Part shown: positions 36,929 to 48,239 of the stretch, piece after piece | How the letters are laid out: every line of letters starts with the position of its first letter | Position numbering within the stretch: the stretch's first letter is position 1 | Assembly (NCBI GenBank): GCA_023055505.1 | Contig: JALIRH010000001.1 | Coordinates: forward strand, 94,952,530-95,016,529 | DNA length: 64,000 bases | Origin: Callipepla californica brunnescens | Lineage: Eukaryota; Chordata; Aves; Galliformes; Odontophoridae | Direction: 5' to 3' | Notes under the pieces: generated by a model | The model's input: the letters and a program-made list of their open reading frames with translations, nothing else | What the model was told of the DNA's origin: nothing | The model's database searches: none | Position numbers and translations under genes: made by a program

Positions 36929-37353
36929 TGTATTGTGTATAGGTGTCAAGATTTTAGTATGAGGTGGACAGAGGGAGAAAAAAGTGATGGCTCCTTTTAA
37001 AACTGACATGGGGCTGCACACTGTCAAACAGCCAGCTCAAGATGGCTCCAAAGGACACACCTGAAGACACAGCTGAGCCCAGCAGTCAAGATGATAGCAC
37101 TTCAGTGAAAACGCATGTAAGAAAGTGAAAATAAAATAATAAACAACCAACCAAAAAAATAAAAAACCAACAGTAACAGTGTGAAAGAATACTGAAGAAA
37201 CTAAGTGTGAGAATCAATGCTGCTGAAAGCATAATCAGACAGGAAGGAGGGGGAGAAGGTGCTCCAGGCAATTCACCTGCAGCCTGTGGACCATGGTGAA
37301 ACATCTTGCCCATTGGTGGGTGTACAGCAGCCAGCCAAACTCAACACACCACA
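36929..37353 (+). mobile_element. Solo LTR of avian ERV, sense, internally deleted
   Basis: Starts TGTATTGTGTATAGGTGTCAAG and ends CCAAACTCAACACACCACA, giving TG...CA termini. Inside, CCAGCTCAAGATGGCTCC, CACAGCTGAGCCCAGCAGTC, a GAAGGAGGGGGAGAAGGTGC stretch and CCTGCAGCCTGTGG follow the order of the LTR family also seen at 15967-16705. The middle of the LTR, including the repeated CTGCAGCCC blocks and the poly(A) signal region, is missing between about 37300 and 37312. A TATA-like element is not clear. No matching target duplication is visible (CTTTATCTT on the left, GACAGTTTT on the right). Confidence 0.7.
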
Positions 37354-37979
37354 GACAGTTTTTGTTCTGCACCAAACACAGAAATATTGCAAAAAATGAT
37401 TTTGTGTGGAGAATATATTATTGCCTGCAGATATATCTAAAATTCAATAAGCATATAATATAAAATCCTGAAACGACAGAAACTAATGCTAAGACTCATA
37501 GCATTATTTGCTGTGGATTTCAGCAACAAGCTCAATCTTCATCTAAATTCACCTTATCAAATTCAGATCTGGTTTTAGATTCCTAATTGAAATGTTTCTG
37601 GGCTGTAACTTGTGACACATTTTCTATGTTTAAAGCTGGACGTAGGCCACTGCACTTCTTAATTATATGTTGTTTTCCCAATTGCACTTCTTTTCACCTT
37701 CATTGTTCCTTGTTTTTTCTAACACGCCAACAAATTTTGTAACACCCACCATCCTCTTCTCTGCTACAGCAAATTTTTCCCAAGGCAAAATTTGCTAAAA
37801 CTTCATAATGCTGAACTAAAGCATTCATGTGTATAGAAAAAGTTGTATTTTCTAGCTTTCAACACCACTTTTTATTTTATCATCTATCATCTCCATACAA
37901 GACCTGATCTCTTCCACATGAATTTAGTTTCTGTCATAAAGATGCACCTTCAACCCTCTAATTATCAATCTTCTATTAT
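37354..37979. other. AT-rich DNA, nothing recognised
   Basis: No gene or transposon is recognised. The short frames are not meaningful. Confidence 0.5.
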
Positions 37980-38165
37980 CCGCCAAAAAAAATTTAAGGG
38001 TATTAGTAACTGGGACTCCATGCTGAGGGTCACAGAGGATTCCATTTGCTGTCTGGAGAATCTCTCTAGGGAGGTTTGCTGCTGGACAATGGGATGAGGC
38101 TACCAGGTATTGGGGACTACTTCCTACTCTTTCAATCTGAGTCAGAGGAGACTGCAACTGGAAAT
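37980..38165 (+). mobile_element. Possible CR1 5' segment
   Basis: The plus frame reads ISNWDSMLRVTEDSICCLEN followed by LSREVCCW, and the DNA has TGGGACTCCATGCTGAGGGT followed by CACAGAGG. This resembles a segment I associate with the 5' part of avian CR1, upstream of the endonuclease. It lies just upstream of CR1 endonuclease sequence in the same orientation, which supports the call, but the assignment is from memory. Confidence 0.4.
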
Positions 38166-38289
38166 TAAAAAAATATTTTATTATATATGAATATAATATA
38201 ATATTAATAAAGACTTTACTCCCCTAGGGAATATATCAAAGGGATCAGGAGCTGATTGGGCTTATCACCATATCTTTAATATGATGGAG

Positions 38290-39437
38290 GAGATCCAAGG
38301 CACACTGTCACTTCCAAAAGCAGCAGGGGAAAGCCTCGGATTTGTCCCAGAGGAATTTGGACAGGTTTCTCTAGGAAAGTACTGGGTCTGATGCCCAGCT
38401 GGAGTGCTTCTACACCAATGCACACAGCATGGAAATAGGCAGGAGGATTTGGAAGCAACTGCGTAGTTAGAAAATTATGTTCTAATTGCTATCACAGAAA
38501 CATGATACAACAAGTCAGAGAACTAAAAGGTAATCACATAACTGGAATACTACAATTGAGAGCTATAAGCTTTTTAGAAGTGACAGGCTAGCCACAAGTT
38601 CTGCCCCCAGGGGTCCATCTTGGAACCAGTACTCTTCAACATACACAATTGTATGCACCCTCAACAAATCAACTGATGATATCAAACTCAACAGTGCAGT
38701 TGTCACAATACAAGTAAGGGAAGCCATCTATAGCAATTTGGATATGTTAGAAAAGTGGTCTGAATGAGAATAGTCAAGGCCAAGTGTAAAGTGTAGAACT
38801 TAGGTCTTGGAAATCCCAGATATATGTGTATACTTATACTGGAATAAAAACTCATTAAGAGCAGCCCTGCAGAGAATAACTTGGGTATCCCAATGGATGA
38901 AAATCTGGATGTGAGCCAACAGTGTGGAAAAAATTTTGCTTCTCCACACTGTGTCCAGGCACAGCATATATGCAGAGCCTTTAGTGCAGCTACAGAGAGT
39001 CAAAAGGTTCACTAGAAGTCTGGAGCACAACTTTTATGGAAAAAAAAAAAAAAAAAAAAAAAGATTGGGGGGAAATTGATCCTGTTTAGTTTGGAGAAGG
39101 GAAGGATCTGGGGAGACCTCATTGCAACCTTTAAGTACTTTAAGGAAACAAAAGTAGGAAGGAGAATCAACTATTTACGTAGTCTGATTGTGAAAGGTCA
39201 AGGGGGAATGACTTTAAACTAAAACAAGGAAGATTTAGATTAGATGTGAGGAAGAAATTTTTTACTCAAAGTTGTTCAGAGAAATTACAGATACCCATCC
39301 CAGAAGGTTTTCAAGACCTGGTTGGGTAGGGCCCTGTGCAGCCTCATCTACTGATTGGTAACTCTAACCATGGCCGGAGGTTCAAACTAGATAATTTTTA
39401 ACATCTCTTCCAATCCAGATGATTCCACAATCATGAC
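38290..39437 (+). mobile_element. CR1 LINE with large internal deletion
   Basis: The first part (about 38350-38600) is the start of the CR1 endonuclease: GGTCTGATGCCCAGCTGGAG, CACCAATGCACACAGCATGG, GCTATCACAGAAACATG and CTATAAGCTTTTTAGAAG. At about 38600 it jumps to the RT: CAGGGGTCCATCTTGGAACC, then STDDIKLNS near 38668-38694, corresponding to FADDTKLN. The rest is late ORF2 and 3' UTR, ending TCCAGATGATTCCACAATCATG at 39415-39436. Endonuclease and RT are therefore joined without the linker of more than 1 kb. A 23-base A run sits at 39040-39062. It is not coding. Confidence 0.85.
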
Positions 39438-42324
39438 AGTTAGCAGATATTCTATATAGTACTTTCCTTCCAACAGAGTATAACTCACTCAAGTATTATT
39501 TCTGCTATCCATGAAGTACAAATAAGTTATGATTAACTTTAGTTATGTTACATCTCTTATCAAAAGATTAATTAGATATTAGATCTCATATCTCAGCTAG
39601 ATTTTGAACAAGAAACAGAAGACAATTCTAATATTGTTGAAACTAAGGAGGACTTCCCTTTTGTACCTGAAAGTATCCTTCTAAGTAGAACTGAATATGA
39701 CTGTAAGAACAGCCTTATCTCTGCTTTAAGATGAACCTCAGCCTTTCTTCACCTGGAACTAAACTGAAATGCAAAATTCACCTTTGGCAAGACAAGAGTC
39801 CATGTCTCAACCTTCCCACCTCTTCTTTCCAACCAACCAAACAGAAATGTGTGATAGGACTCTCAAATCAACCTCAGGGCTTTTTTCTGCCCCCCACCCC
39901 CCACCCCATTCCACCTCAGCACACAAGGAGTAATTTTATCTGTGATACTCTCCCTTTAGGGATTATATGACTACTCCAGCTCCGTGCTTCTGAAATACTG
40001 CTATTCAAGTGAGACAGGAAAAAAAATATTTCTGATCAATTCATCATTTAGTTTGGAGAAGAGTTGGCAAACTGAGTACTGAACTGGTAGATATGATCAC
40101 TGAAATCCTGAAGAACTTTTCTGATACAACTTCTGTAAGTAACAAAATGCACTTTTTTCCTGAATGTTTCTGCTTCTCTGACTCTAAGCACAATCTCTAG
40201 GAGTGGATATACTGTTTAGATTTTGGGTTCTTAAGCTGCCAGAAATGATCTGTGAGAAAAAAATTTCTTTCTGAGTCAGTGATTTGTGAACTGTTCTTTT
40301 TTCCTCGCAACTAATTTTGTGATTTCAAGTTATTTATCCATTCTGAAGAATGCTGACATAAAATCAAGGATTATTTTGAAGAGAGAAAAATCATACAATA
40401 TACATTTTATGTTACATATGTGGTTTATGTTATACATTACATTGTAATTCACTCTCAGGCTTTTTCTGAGGAAAGAGAACAACTGAACTTTATAAGTCAG
40501 TGCAATAAGAAAATGCTGTAACTTTCAGTCTGTAAATAGAAACTACAAGCCCCTTACTTTTCCAAGTACAAAATACCTCCTTATTTGAAGGAAAAATTAT
40601 CATAATTAATTATAGTCAATTAATGCCTTTTAACTCTGAGTGATAATCATGTTATTTCCTTGTTTCCATTGTTATGAATCAAACATAAATACAAGCATTT
40701 GGTTTTAATAAAGCCAAGGATAAATAGGATTAGTTACACTAATGACTTTAGCAAGAATTTAATGTACACATCATTTCTAATAGCAATAAGAGTCAGACTC
40801 ACAGAAGTTTTATTTTGTTGGCTAATGTGGTCATTTAAACAAAGAATTTAATGGTTATATTCCAAGCATCATAACTCAATAAAAAAAGATTAAACAACCA
40901 CAAAATTTCTTCAATTTTTTATTCCATTAGGTTGATACCATAAGCTTTTCTCTGCTAGATCAAATTCTAATTTAAGATGAAATAATAATAAAAAAAAGAG
41001 ATTCCTAAGACTTTTATTTTCACAGATATCAGGTAGTGAGAAACAAAGGAATTCTGAAGTCTGTCCGTACTGTGAGTAACAGCACAGAGCAAAGAAACAT
41101 AGGATTAGTCTATTACAGAACACAAACTAGAGCAGGAATTCAGTTTAATACACAGTGGTGTCATGGTTTTAAAAAAGGAAATGAAATTATAGATTTTTAA
41201 GGAAATACATTGAATAAATGAAATGTGCAACCCCATAAAAGTTAAGATTTTGCACCAAGGCAACAAGATTTCATCAAATTTTAAAATTGATTCTAAACAT
41301 TATTTTTTATTTGAAGGGAGGATGAGACAGAAGTGTAGCAATTAATATATTCTTATAAATCAAATGGAGAAGAAAAATAAGCTTTTATTAAGCATAAAAC
41401 TGTTCAGCACAGAGACTTAAAAATAATAGAAATCAAGCAAACAACTGTTTCAAATTGTTAAGACTTCAGAATTTGTTCTTGTCGTGTATTATGGAGTTGA
41501 GAACTATATTTGCCTTGGTAAGAATACAAGAAAAATCTGTAGAAGAAAATCCTACACACAGGCATTTACCACACAAATATAATTATTCACTCTGGATTAA
41601 GAAATTATTTAAACATCAAAATATTTTGGATGAGAAATTAACATAATTTTCTCTGATCATACAAGATCCTTTCAACCTCTTTTGCCTTTGTGTTTCCTTA
41701 TTTTATTTCTTCTAGAGATTATCAGAAGTTTTGGACTGACCTCATCAAAATTTGATGCAGCTCATTTGGACATGATATCTTTAGAAGACTGCCAGGATAT
41801 AGGCAGACAAGGAAGAAGACAGTAACAGTATTTTTTGATGGTGTATGAGACAAACCTTGATGAATATTTGAATCCTCAGATGTGCCTTGGATTATATGGA
41901 AACATTGTCTTTGAAATGAATTTGCAATTGAGAATTAGTACAGCTATCGTGCATTCTTTATGGCACTCTTTTCCTTCCATGTACATCACAATGATATTCT
42001 TGTTCCTGTTCTGAAGATAGGATTTTCCCTAGATATACTCATTTCGAAAAATCATTTACATGTCTTTGCTATCTCCTTAACTTGTTGTCATTATTTAGAT
42101 TGAAGAGATGTTCAAAAGGATGAAATAATTTTGTCCTCCTTCCTCTATTATGTAGAAAGAATGTGTTTCTATTTCAGGCAACATGCCAATACTTTTCTGC
42201 TTCTAAATTGTACAAGCTATTCAGACAGAGAAAAATCAAATTGCAAAGGGAACCACTCTAAAACAAAATAGAAAGTAGGAAACTGGATGGTACTACATAC
42301 CTACAAAAAATAAAATAAAACAGT
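39438..42324. other. AT-rich DNA, possible conserved block at 40430-40760
   Basis: No gene or transposon is recognised. C-rich CCCCCCACCCCCCACCCC lies near 39889-39906. The block at 40430-40760 contains homeodomain-like words (CATAATTAATTATAGTCAAT) without simple-repeat structure and could be conserved non-coding DNA. Confidence 0.5.
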
Positions 42325-42615
42325 TTAATCATACAGTCACAATGTTAGAGACTGGAAGAGATTCTAGAGTTCCAAAAACCCTGCTCAAGCAGGAACACCT
42401 ACTCACCAGCAGCAGGTCACCCAGGACTGTGTTTAGATGGTTTCTGAATACCTCAAGGGAGGAGACTCCATAACCTCTCTGGTCCATCTGTTTCAATACT
42501 TGGCCATCTCCACAGTAAAGAAGAGTTCCCTGATATTCAGATGTAATCTCCCGTGTTTTAGTGAATGCTCATTTATTCTTATCACATCACCAGTGGCCAC
42601 TGAAAATAAACTGAT
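42325..42615 (-). mobile_element. CR1 3' fragment, antisense
   Basis: ATCATACAGTCACAATGTTAG, a CTGGAAGAGATTC stretch, CCCTGCTCAAGCAGGAACAC, GGTCACCCAGGACTGTGTTT and AGGAGACTCCATAACCTCTC are the reversed CR1 tail and 3' UTR, continuing to CAGTAAAGAAGAGTTCCC and CAGATGTAATCTCC. Confidence 0.9.
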
Positions 42616-43569
42616 TAACTACACAATCAACATTTTAGACAGAACTATATTAGGCTATATTTGAGGGTTTTCTGTGAGAGATTATTCCTTCCTTCACTAA
42701 AATAAGAAGGCATTAATTATTGTTGGTTGTCAATACATTCCTACTAATTTTCCTTCTTCATTATTAGCTTCTAGAAGAGAATGTAAAGATAAAGAAGAAG
42801 CACCTTTAAGAAGTATCTTACAACAACTTGTTCCTTCTATAAGATATACTCTCTGAATTAGTACTTTACACAGCTTCTAATTAGTTCATGTGGACTTTGT
42901 CAGTGGAACTGCCTGGTCTCATTAATCTTTTTACAGGACAAAAAGTTTGAGAATCATTACTTAAAAGAAAAAAGAAAAAAACCTTTTAATATTCAACACA
43001 AAGGACAGATACGGTCATCTAAGCCATCAATGAATAAGTGAGAGTAGATTCTAGAGAATAAAAGGTAAATTTATGGTAAAGTAAGACACATGCACCTTCT
43101 AGTCTTGGACACTTAAGTACTTCCCAAACACTGGTAACTATGAAAAATTATGAACACTTACGCAAAACCAACATCTCACTGACTTGCTGGGAAATTTCTT
43201 TTTTGAGTGCATTGCATATGAATTTATTTACTTGGAAATAATGCTGTTAAAACATGATAATGACTTCGTGGAACATATTAAAAAGTATAACACAAAATAT
43301 CCATACATTATATCTTTATATCTCATATTTGCTACTGGAAAACAGTCGTTCACCTCAGTATCTTAGATTCAAAAAACAGGATGTCTGCTATTTCCCGAGA
43401 CCAAGCTGTGAGAACAAATTTGAAATAAGAATAGGAAAAGAAGCATTGGAAATGATTTATTGTAAAATAATTTGAATACAATACATCGTGTGATGCTTTC
43501 ATTAAATAAACTATGTTTTTAATTTATTTAGAAGTATCTTTATGCTAAAATAGTGTTCTAAGTTCAATA
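42616..43569. other. AT-rich DNA, nothing recognised
   Basis: No gene or transposon is recognised. Confidence 0.5.
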
Positions 43570-43860
43570 ACAGGCTGCCTACTTGTATGTTCCACTGCAG
43601 GGTATGGCTGGGCCCAGCAATCTAGATGCTGGTTCCTAAGGGAGAGAGTATATAAAAAGTCAAAGCACTTCACTGTCAGCAAGAAAATAAGTATGAGAAG
43701 CAGCTCTTCAAGAAACCAATAAATAAAGGAGTGGGAATAAGTGCTCTAGGTGCCAGAGCATGCCAGTGCAGCCATGGAGAGGATCCAAACTTTAGAAGTG
43801 CAAGAATGAAAAGAAACTTATGAACACATCACAACGTCCCTTCCTCATCCACCTGTGCCA
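43570..43860 (+). promoter_or_regulatory. TATA box plus poly(A) signal: possible LTR or promoter
   Basis: A less AT-rich patch with TATATAAAAA at 43649-43658 and AATAAATAAA at 43718-43727, about 70 bases apart, followed by GCATGCCAGTGCAGCCATGG. This spacing resembles a short LTR with its promoter and poly(A) signal in R, but no TG...CA borders or target duplication were found and no family was recognised. Confidence 0.25.
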
Positions 43861-43885
43861 TTGGAGGGAAAGAAGGAAAACAGGA

Positions 43886-44212
43886 GTAATAGAATCATAG
43901 ATGACCTTGAGTTGGAAGGGATCATCAAGGATTATTGAATCCAACTCCTAGATCCACACAGAATCACCTAAAATTAAAACATTTCTGAGAGTATTATCTG
44001 AACGCTTCTTGAAATTTGGCATCTTAGTGTCATAAACACTTTCCTGAGGAGCCTATTTCAGTGCCCAAACACCCTCTCAATGAAAAACTTTTTCCTAATA
44101 CCAAACGTGAGTTGTCCCCTAATGCAGCTTCATGTTGTTCCCTTGAGTCCCATGACTTGTTATCAGAGAGAAGAATCTTTCCCTTCACAACCTCTTGCAA
44201 AAATTCAACAGA
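43886..44212 (-). mobile_element. CR1 3' fragment, antisense
   Basis: TAGAATCATAGATGACCTTG and a GTTGGAAGGGATCATC stretch are the reversed tail. GAATCCAACTCCTAGATCC, GCCTATTTCAGTGCCCAAAC and TGAAAAACTTTTTCCTAATA follow CR1 order, ending with the reversed CAGAGAGAAGAATCTTTCCC block. Confidence 0.9.
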
Positions 44213-45955
44213 TATATAAAAATAATATATATCTAACTCACTTATTAGAATAGCTTTCTGGAACTTAGTTAAAAAGAGAAAGATGTAATTTTGTAGGTAT
44301 TGTAATTTTTAAATTGACTTTATCTCAAAAAAAAAAAATAACTAGCATTGTAAAATGACAAATGAAATATAAATGTAAAATGAGAAGTAGAAATTCGAGC
44401 AACCTATGAAATATAATTTTCAATTATACTTTGTTGTTGTGCATGTTAATTGAACGACAGTAATTAAGGGAAAGGAAACAAAACAAACTTAATTATGTTA
44501 TATGCTTAGAGATTATATACTAAACATATTTCAAATTTTGAGTAGCTTTGATAATTGTTGATCCTCGTCCACCTTAATACAGTTTTCCAGTCTAAAAATA
44601 AAAATATCTGAACCTCATTGGTCACACAAGAAAACAATACTACTAATAAAAAGTAAAACTTTTTTCAGTAGTGTATCTCTGTTCAATAGATTCACTTGCT
44701 GCCGAGGTCTGTGAATGTTACAGGTTTACTTGCATCATAAATCAGACTGATAATCTTTACTAAAGGGAGCTCTTCCAAAGATAAAAAGAACTTAGAAGAA
44801 CATCATCTAAGGAAGCCTCTAAGCTGAAGACAGTTGGGGAATAGATGAATACTTGAGAAATGAAACGTGAAATATGGAAAAAATATACAGTCAGAATGCA
44901 CCAGTGCTTTCTTTAAACAACAACATGACTCAGGACACTTGGATGACCTGGTGTGACCTCTAACATATTCAATTATTATTCTATTAAGCATCATATTCAT
45001 TTAATTGTGGAAAATATAATGGATTAAGTCTATTCAATGTACAGAATAACAGTAAAGCAACAGACAAATAAAAACATGTTCCCATTTAGGCACTGTTCCA
45101 ATTATTTCAACAACAATTTCAATAAAAAGCTTTTTTTTCCCCATAATATTTTAGCCTGAATTTAACTATCATATACACTGAAAATAAAGTATCGGCTTTT
45201 TGTTATGACAGCCTGTATCACGACAAGTACAGAAGGGATTTTACAGGCCTTTTTGTACTTCCTTCTTTTTCTCTGTTCTTCCATTATTACAAGAAGGCTA
45301 GTTATCATATGCAAATTCGGAAAGATTTACTGTGGAAATTTAAGGTTAAGGTGATTTAGGCATCTGTTTTTCACTATCTACTCTGTAGACAAGTTGCTTG
45401 AATGTAACCTATACTTACACCTTAAATATCCCAGTTTAGAGCACAGTACAAAGAAGCGCACAGCAAGTACTCTAGTTCTATACCACATAGAATCTGTATT
45501 ACACTGTTTTTATGCATATCTTACTTAATCTCATTCCAATTCTTTGTCTAAAGTGCCACTGCACTTTAACTGTAACTAAATGAGAGAAGAGAGGCTGAGA
45601 CTAAATATCTTTGAGAACTCTTTTGTGTATGACAAAAATAAAGCATTTGGAATGTTCAACAGCTACAGTGAGAAAATTTTGAAAAACATAAAAGGCAAAT
45701 TCATAGTAAGCAGTTTTCTTCTTTTATTAGTGTTTAAGCATCTGTCTGTCCTCCAACTCTTCAAAAACAATAATCTGAAAACCAAGATAACTTATTAGAT
45801 GTAATTTCACAGAAATTCAAGTAACAGTCTGTGATTAAAAAATGTTGAGGACTTGATGCTTTTTTTTGTATTTGAATAAATCAGGAAGTTTGATCCAAAT
45901 CAATCTTTCACTTTACATAAGAAAAGAAAAAAGTAATGTGATCAAAATGATAGTG
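44213..45955. other. AT-rich DNA, nothing recognised
   Basis: Homopolymer runs and scattered AT words only. Confidence 0.5.
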
Positions 45956-46235
45956 TGATCAAGTGTACCCTCAGCAAGTTGCAGATGGTCCCAAGCTGAG
46001 TCATGAATTCTTCATAAAGGCATGAAACAACAGGACAAGGGAAAATGGAAAAGGGTAGGTTTCAGATAGATAATCAGAAGAAATTCTTCACTATGAAGAT
46101 AGTGAGACACTAGAAGAGGTTGTCCAGTAAAGTTGTGAATGCCCCCTCCCTGGAAACATTCAAGGACAAGGTGGATGGGGCTTTGAGAAACCTGGTCTAG
46201 AGCTGCCTGGTCCCATTCAGCCCCAACCATTTTAC
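45956..46235 (+). mobile_element. CR1 fragment, sense, internally deleted
   Basis: TGTACCCTCAGCAAGTTGCA followed by GATGGTCCCAAGCTGAG is the RT catalytic region (CTLSKFADDTKLS) with base changes. It jumps at about 46000 to the 3' UTR (ACAGGACAAGGGAAAATGG, GAAATTCTTCACTATGAAGA, GGTCTAGAGCTGCCTGGTCC) and stops before the octamer tail. Confidence 0.8.
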
Positions 46236-46344
46236 AAAATTAAGAAAAAAATCAAAAATAAAAAGTCAGAAAAGCAAAATGCAGTAAAAAATAATTGAGT
46301 AGTGAATGTTTAATACTTGGGAATTAAAACAGTCCTCATCTGTG

Positions 46345-46700
46345 CTCATGAATTATGTCGTTCTCCCCCAGGTTCAGGACTCCGTATTTGTCTCCAGTGT
46401 AAGACATGAGATTCCTGTTTGCCATTTCTCCAATCTGTTTAGGTTGCTCTGAATGGCAACATAATTAAGTAGCACATCAATCACTCTTCTCAGTTTTGTT
46501 TCATCTACAAAATTGACGAGGCTGAAAACATTAAACTATAAGAGCCTCAACAGAATAACTCCAGTTTAAACAGCTAGTGATGGAACCCCAGTTGGACTTT
46601 ATAACTGTGCAAAAACTGTTCAAGGTCAGTAGTTAATTCACTTTGCAGTCCACCTCACTGCAAAGGCATGCTGAACACCAGTTTTTCTATGACAACATCA
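46345..46700 (-). mobile_element. Old CR1-type RT fragment, antisense
   Basis: Reads like the reversed CR1 RT: CAATCACTCTTCTCAGTTTT, then a CATCTACAAAATTGACGAGG stretch for the reversed FAD-D catalytic area, GCTAGTGATGGAACCCCAG for the reversed PQGS area and TTGCAGTCCACCTCACTGCA downstream. Divergence is high, so the family and the limits are approximate. Confidence 0.5.
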
Positions 46701-46924
46701 CAGAAAACACAGTACCAAAAGTCAAGACATACTATGCTTAACATTTCATCATAAAAGGATAACAGGTTAGCCAAGCATGATCCCACTTCTGTGTATACAT
46801 GCTAACTACTCCAATAAAATTATTTTTCTAAATATTCTTCTAAATAGGTTTGTAGGCAAAGGCAATGGCAGAAAACTAGTTCTAAATCACCTCAAAAAGG
46901 GTGATAGTTACAATCCAGTTAAAG

Positions 46925-47184
46925 GAGTTGCTTACCTATCTCAAATACCAGGGCTTACTAAATATTCCAAGCAAAGGGATCTCCAGGTAGAAATCCTTCG
47001 CTTGTGGCAGCCAACCCGTAAATGAGGCCTAAGGAGATTCATGGTTCCATCCCTTCTGATTGTACAGATGAATTGCTTTCACCTGTGCTCCTAGGACTGG
47101 CTGCTTCACTTCAGCAGATATTCAATCACTGGTTCAGGCCAAGAATTAGCAATTCCAGTACAAGGTTCCAAGTGCATTTGCTTT
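46925..47184. repeat. Unnamed interspersed repeat, copy A
   Basis: Aligns by eye with 47977-48239 in the same orientation over about 260 bases. Shared words include TTCAATCACTGGTTCAGGCC against ATCAATCAGTGGTTCAGGCC, TCACCTGTGCTC against TCACCTGTGGCC, and CAGCCAACCCGTAAATG against CAGCCCTTAAATG. The two copies flank the foldback at 47228-47508. It could be an LTR pair or two copies of one dispersed repeat, and I do not recognise the family. Confidence 0.6.
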
Positions 47185-47227
47185 ATTTTCTCCATAGTGA
47201 TTGAGGGGTATGTATGTTGTTCTCTGG

Positions 47228-47508
47228 TGTCGTGGTTTTATGATTTTTTTGGTACTGGTATTCCACATCATGGCATCATGTAGTGGATTGGGAGTCAGGG
47301 AGAACTACATTCCCCAGAGGATTTTGCAATGCTTTGTTTTTTTTTCTTGTACTAAAACAATCTGGCAGTACCCAAAAGAAGTTTACAGATATCCCAAAAC
47401 AACTGGCAGTACACCCGGACTTCAAGGTCGTGTTCTCCCTGACTCCCAATGCACTACATGATGCCATGATGTGGAATACCAGTACCAAAAAATCATAAAA
47501 CCACGACA
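47228..47508. repeat. Intact 281-bp foldback element with 4-bp target duplication
   Basis: The left arm 47228-47305 (78 bases) and right arm 47432-47508 (77 bases) are reverse complements with one indel in the T run and one substitution. Termini are TGTCGTGG...CCACGACA. CTGG occurs directly before (47224-47227) and after (47509-47512), a plausible 4-bp target duplication. The 126-base centre holds TACATTCCCCAG, shared with the 6.2-6.8 kb copy, and CTGGCAGTAC twice. Frames on both strands translate to near-identical peptides because of the palindrome and are not genes. The TG...CA ends suggest an integrase-type mechanism, while the long inverted arms suggest a foldback or MITE. Confidence 0.8.
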
Positions 47509-47976
47509 CTGGTTCTTCTTGCCCTCTTTGAAAACTGGAGTGTTTTTATTTATTTCTTTATTTTTTTATAGCTCTCAGGAACCTCTCCTAATCACTTCAT
47601 GTAACAATAAAAGAGATATGCAATCAAAACCAACAAATTACAACTGACATATACAGATCTTAACAAATAAACACATTTTTCACTTCATATATCTTTTATC
47701 AAGTTAATAAAAGATTAAAACCAATTTTCACTTTTATTTTTTCACTTCTAGAACATGCCTGCTCCTGAATGGGAGAATACATTTTTTTCATATTTAGTAT
47801 CATAGAAATTAACAAAATGATAGGTAAAATATGTGTCTCATGTGTATTCAAACCAACAACAAAAAACCTATTGTAGGGCAAATAGCCCCCAAGAATAGCA
47901 CCCAAAAGAAATAGTGCAGAAGATAGTATATTTTAGATGGGCTTCAGTGAATGGTATGCAGACAATTAGTAAAGAA
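47509..47976. other. AT-rich spacer, nothing recognised
   Basis: Lies between the foldback element and the second copy of the flanking repeat. No feature is recognised. Confidence 0.45.
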
Positions 47977-48239
47977 AGAGTGACTCACCTTTGCAGATGA
48001 TTGAGGCTTACCAATAACTCCACTAGGGAGGAATTTCTAACAAGAGACCCTTCCCTAGTTGTGGTCAGCCCTTAAATGGGGGTCTGGGAGAGGTGGAGCC
48101 AGACTCCACCCCTTCCAATCACACAGGTACATTACCATCACCTGTGGCCCTGCGGCTGTCTCAGTGCTCGCCTCAGGTGATCAATCAGTGGTTCAGGCCG
48201 TGATCCAACAGTTCCGATACACCTGTTTAATTTGCTTTA
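47977..48239. repeat. Unnamed interspersed repeat, copy B
   Basis: Direct repeat of 46925-47184 and the better-preserved copy: GTCTGGGAGAGGTGGAGCC, CTCCACCCCTTCCAATCACA and CAGTTCCGATACACCTG. It is richer in G and C than the surroundings. A 112-codon frame across it has no domain. Confidence 0.6.

Noticed and set aside
47201..47509. Similar peptides on both strands of the 47-kb element
   Set aside because: The similarity comes from the inverted arms, not from coding.
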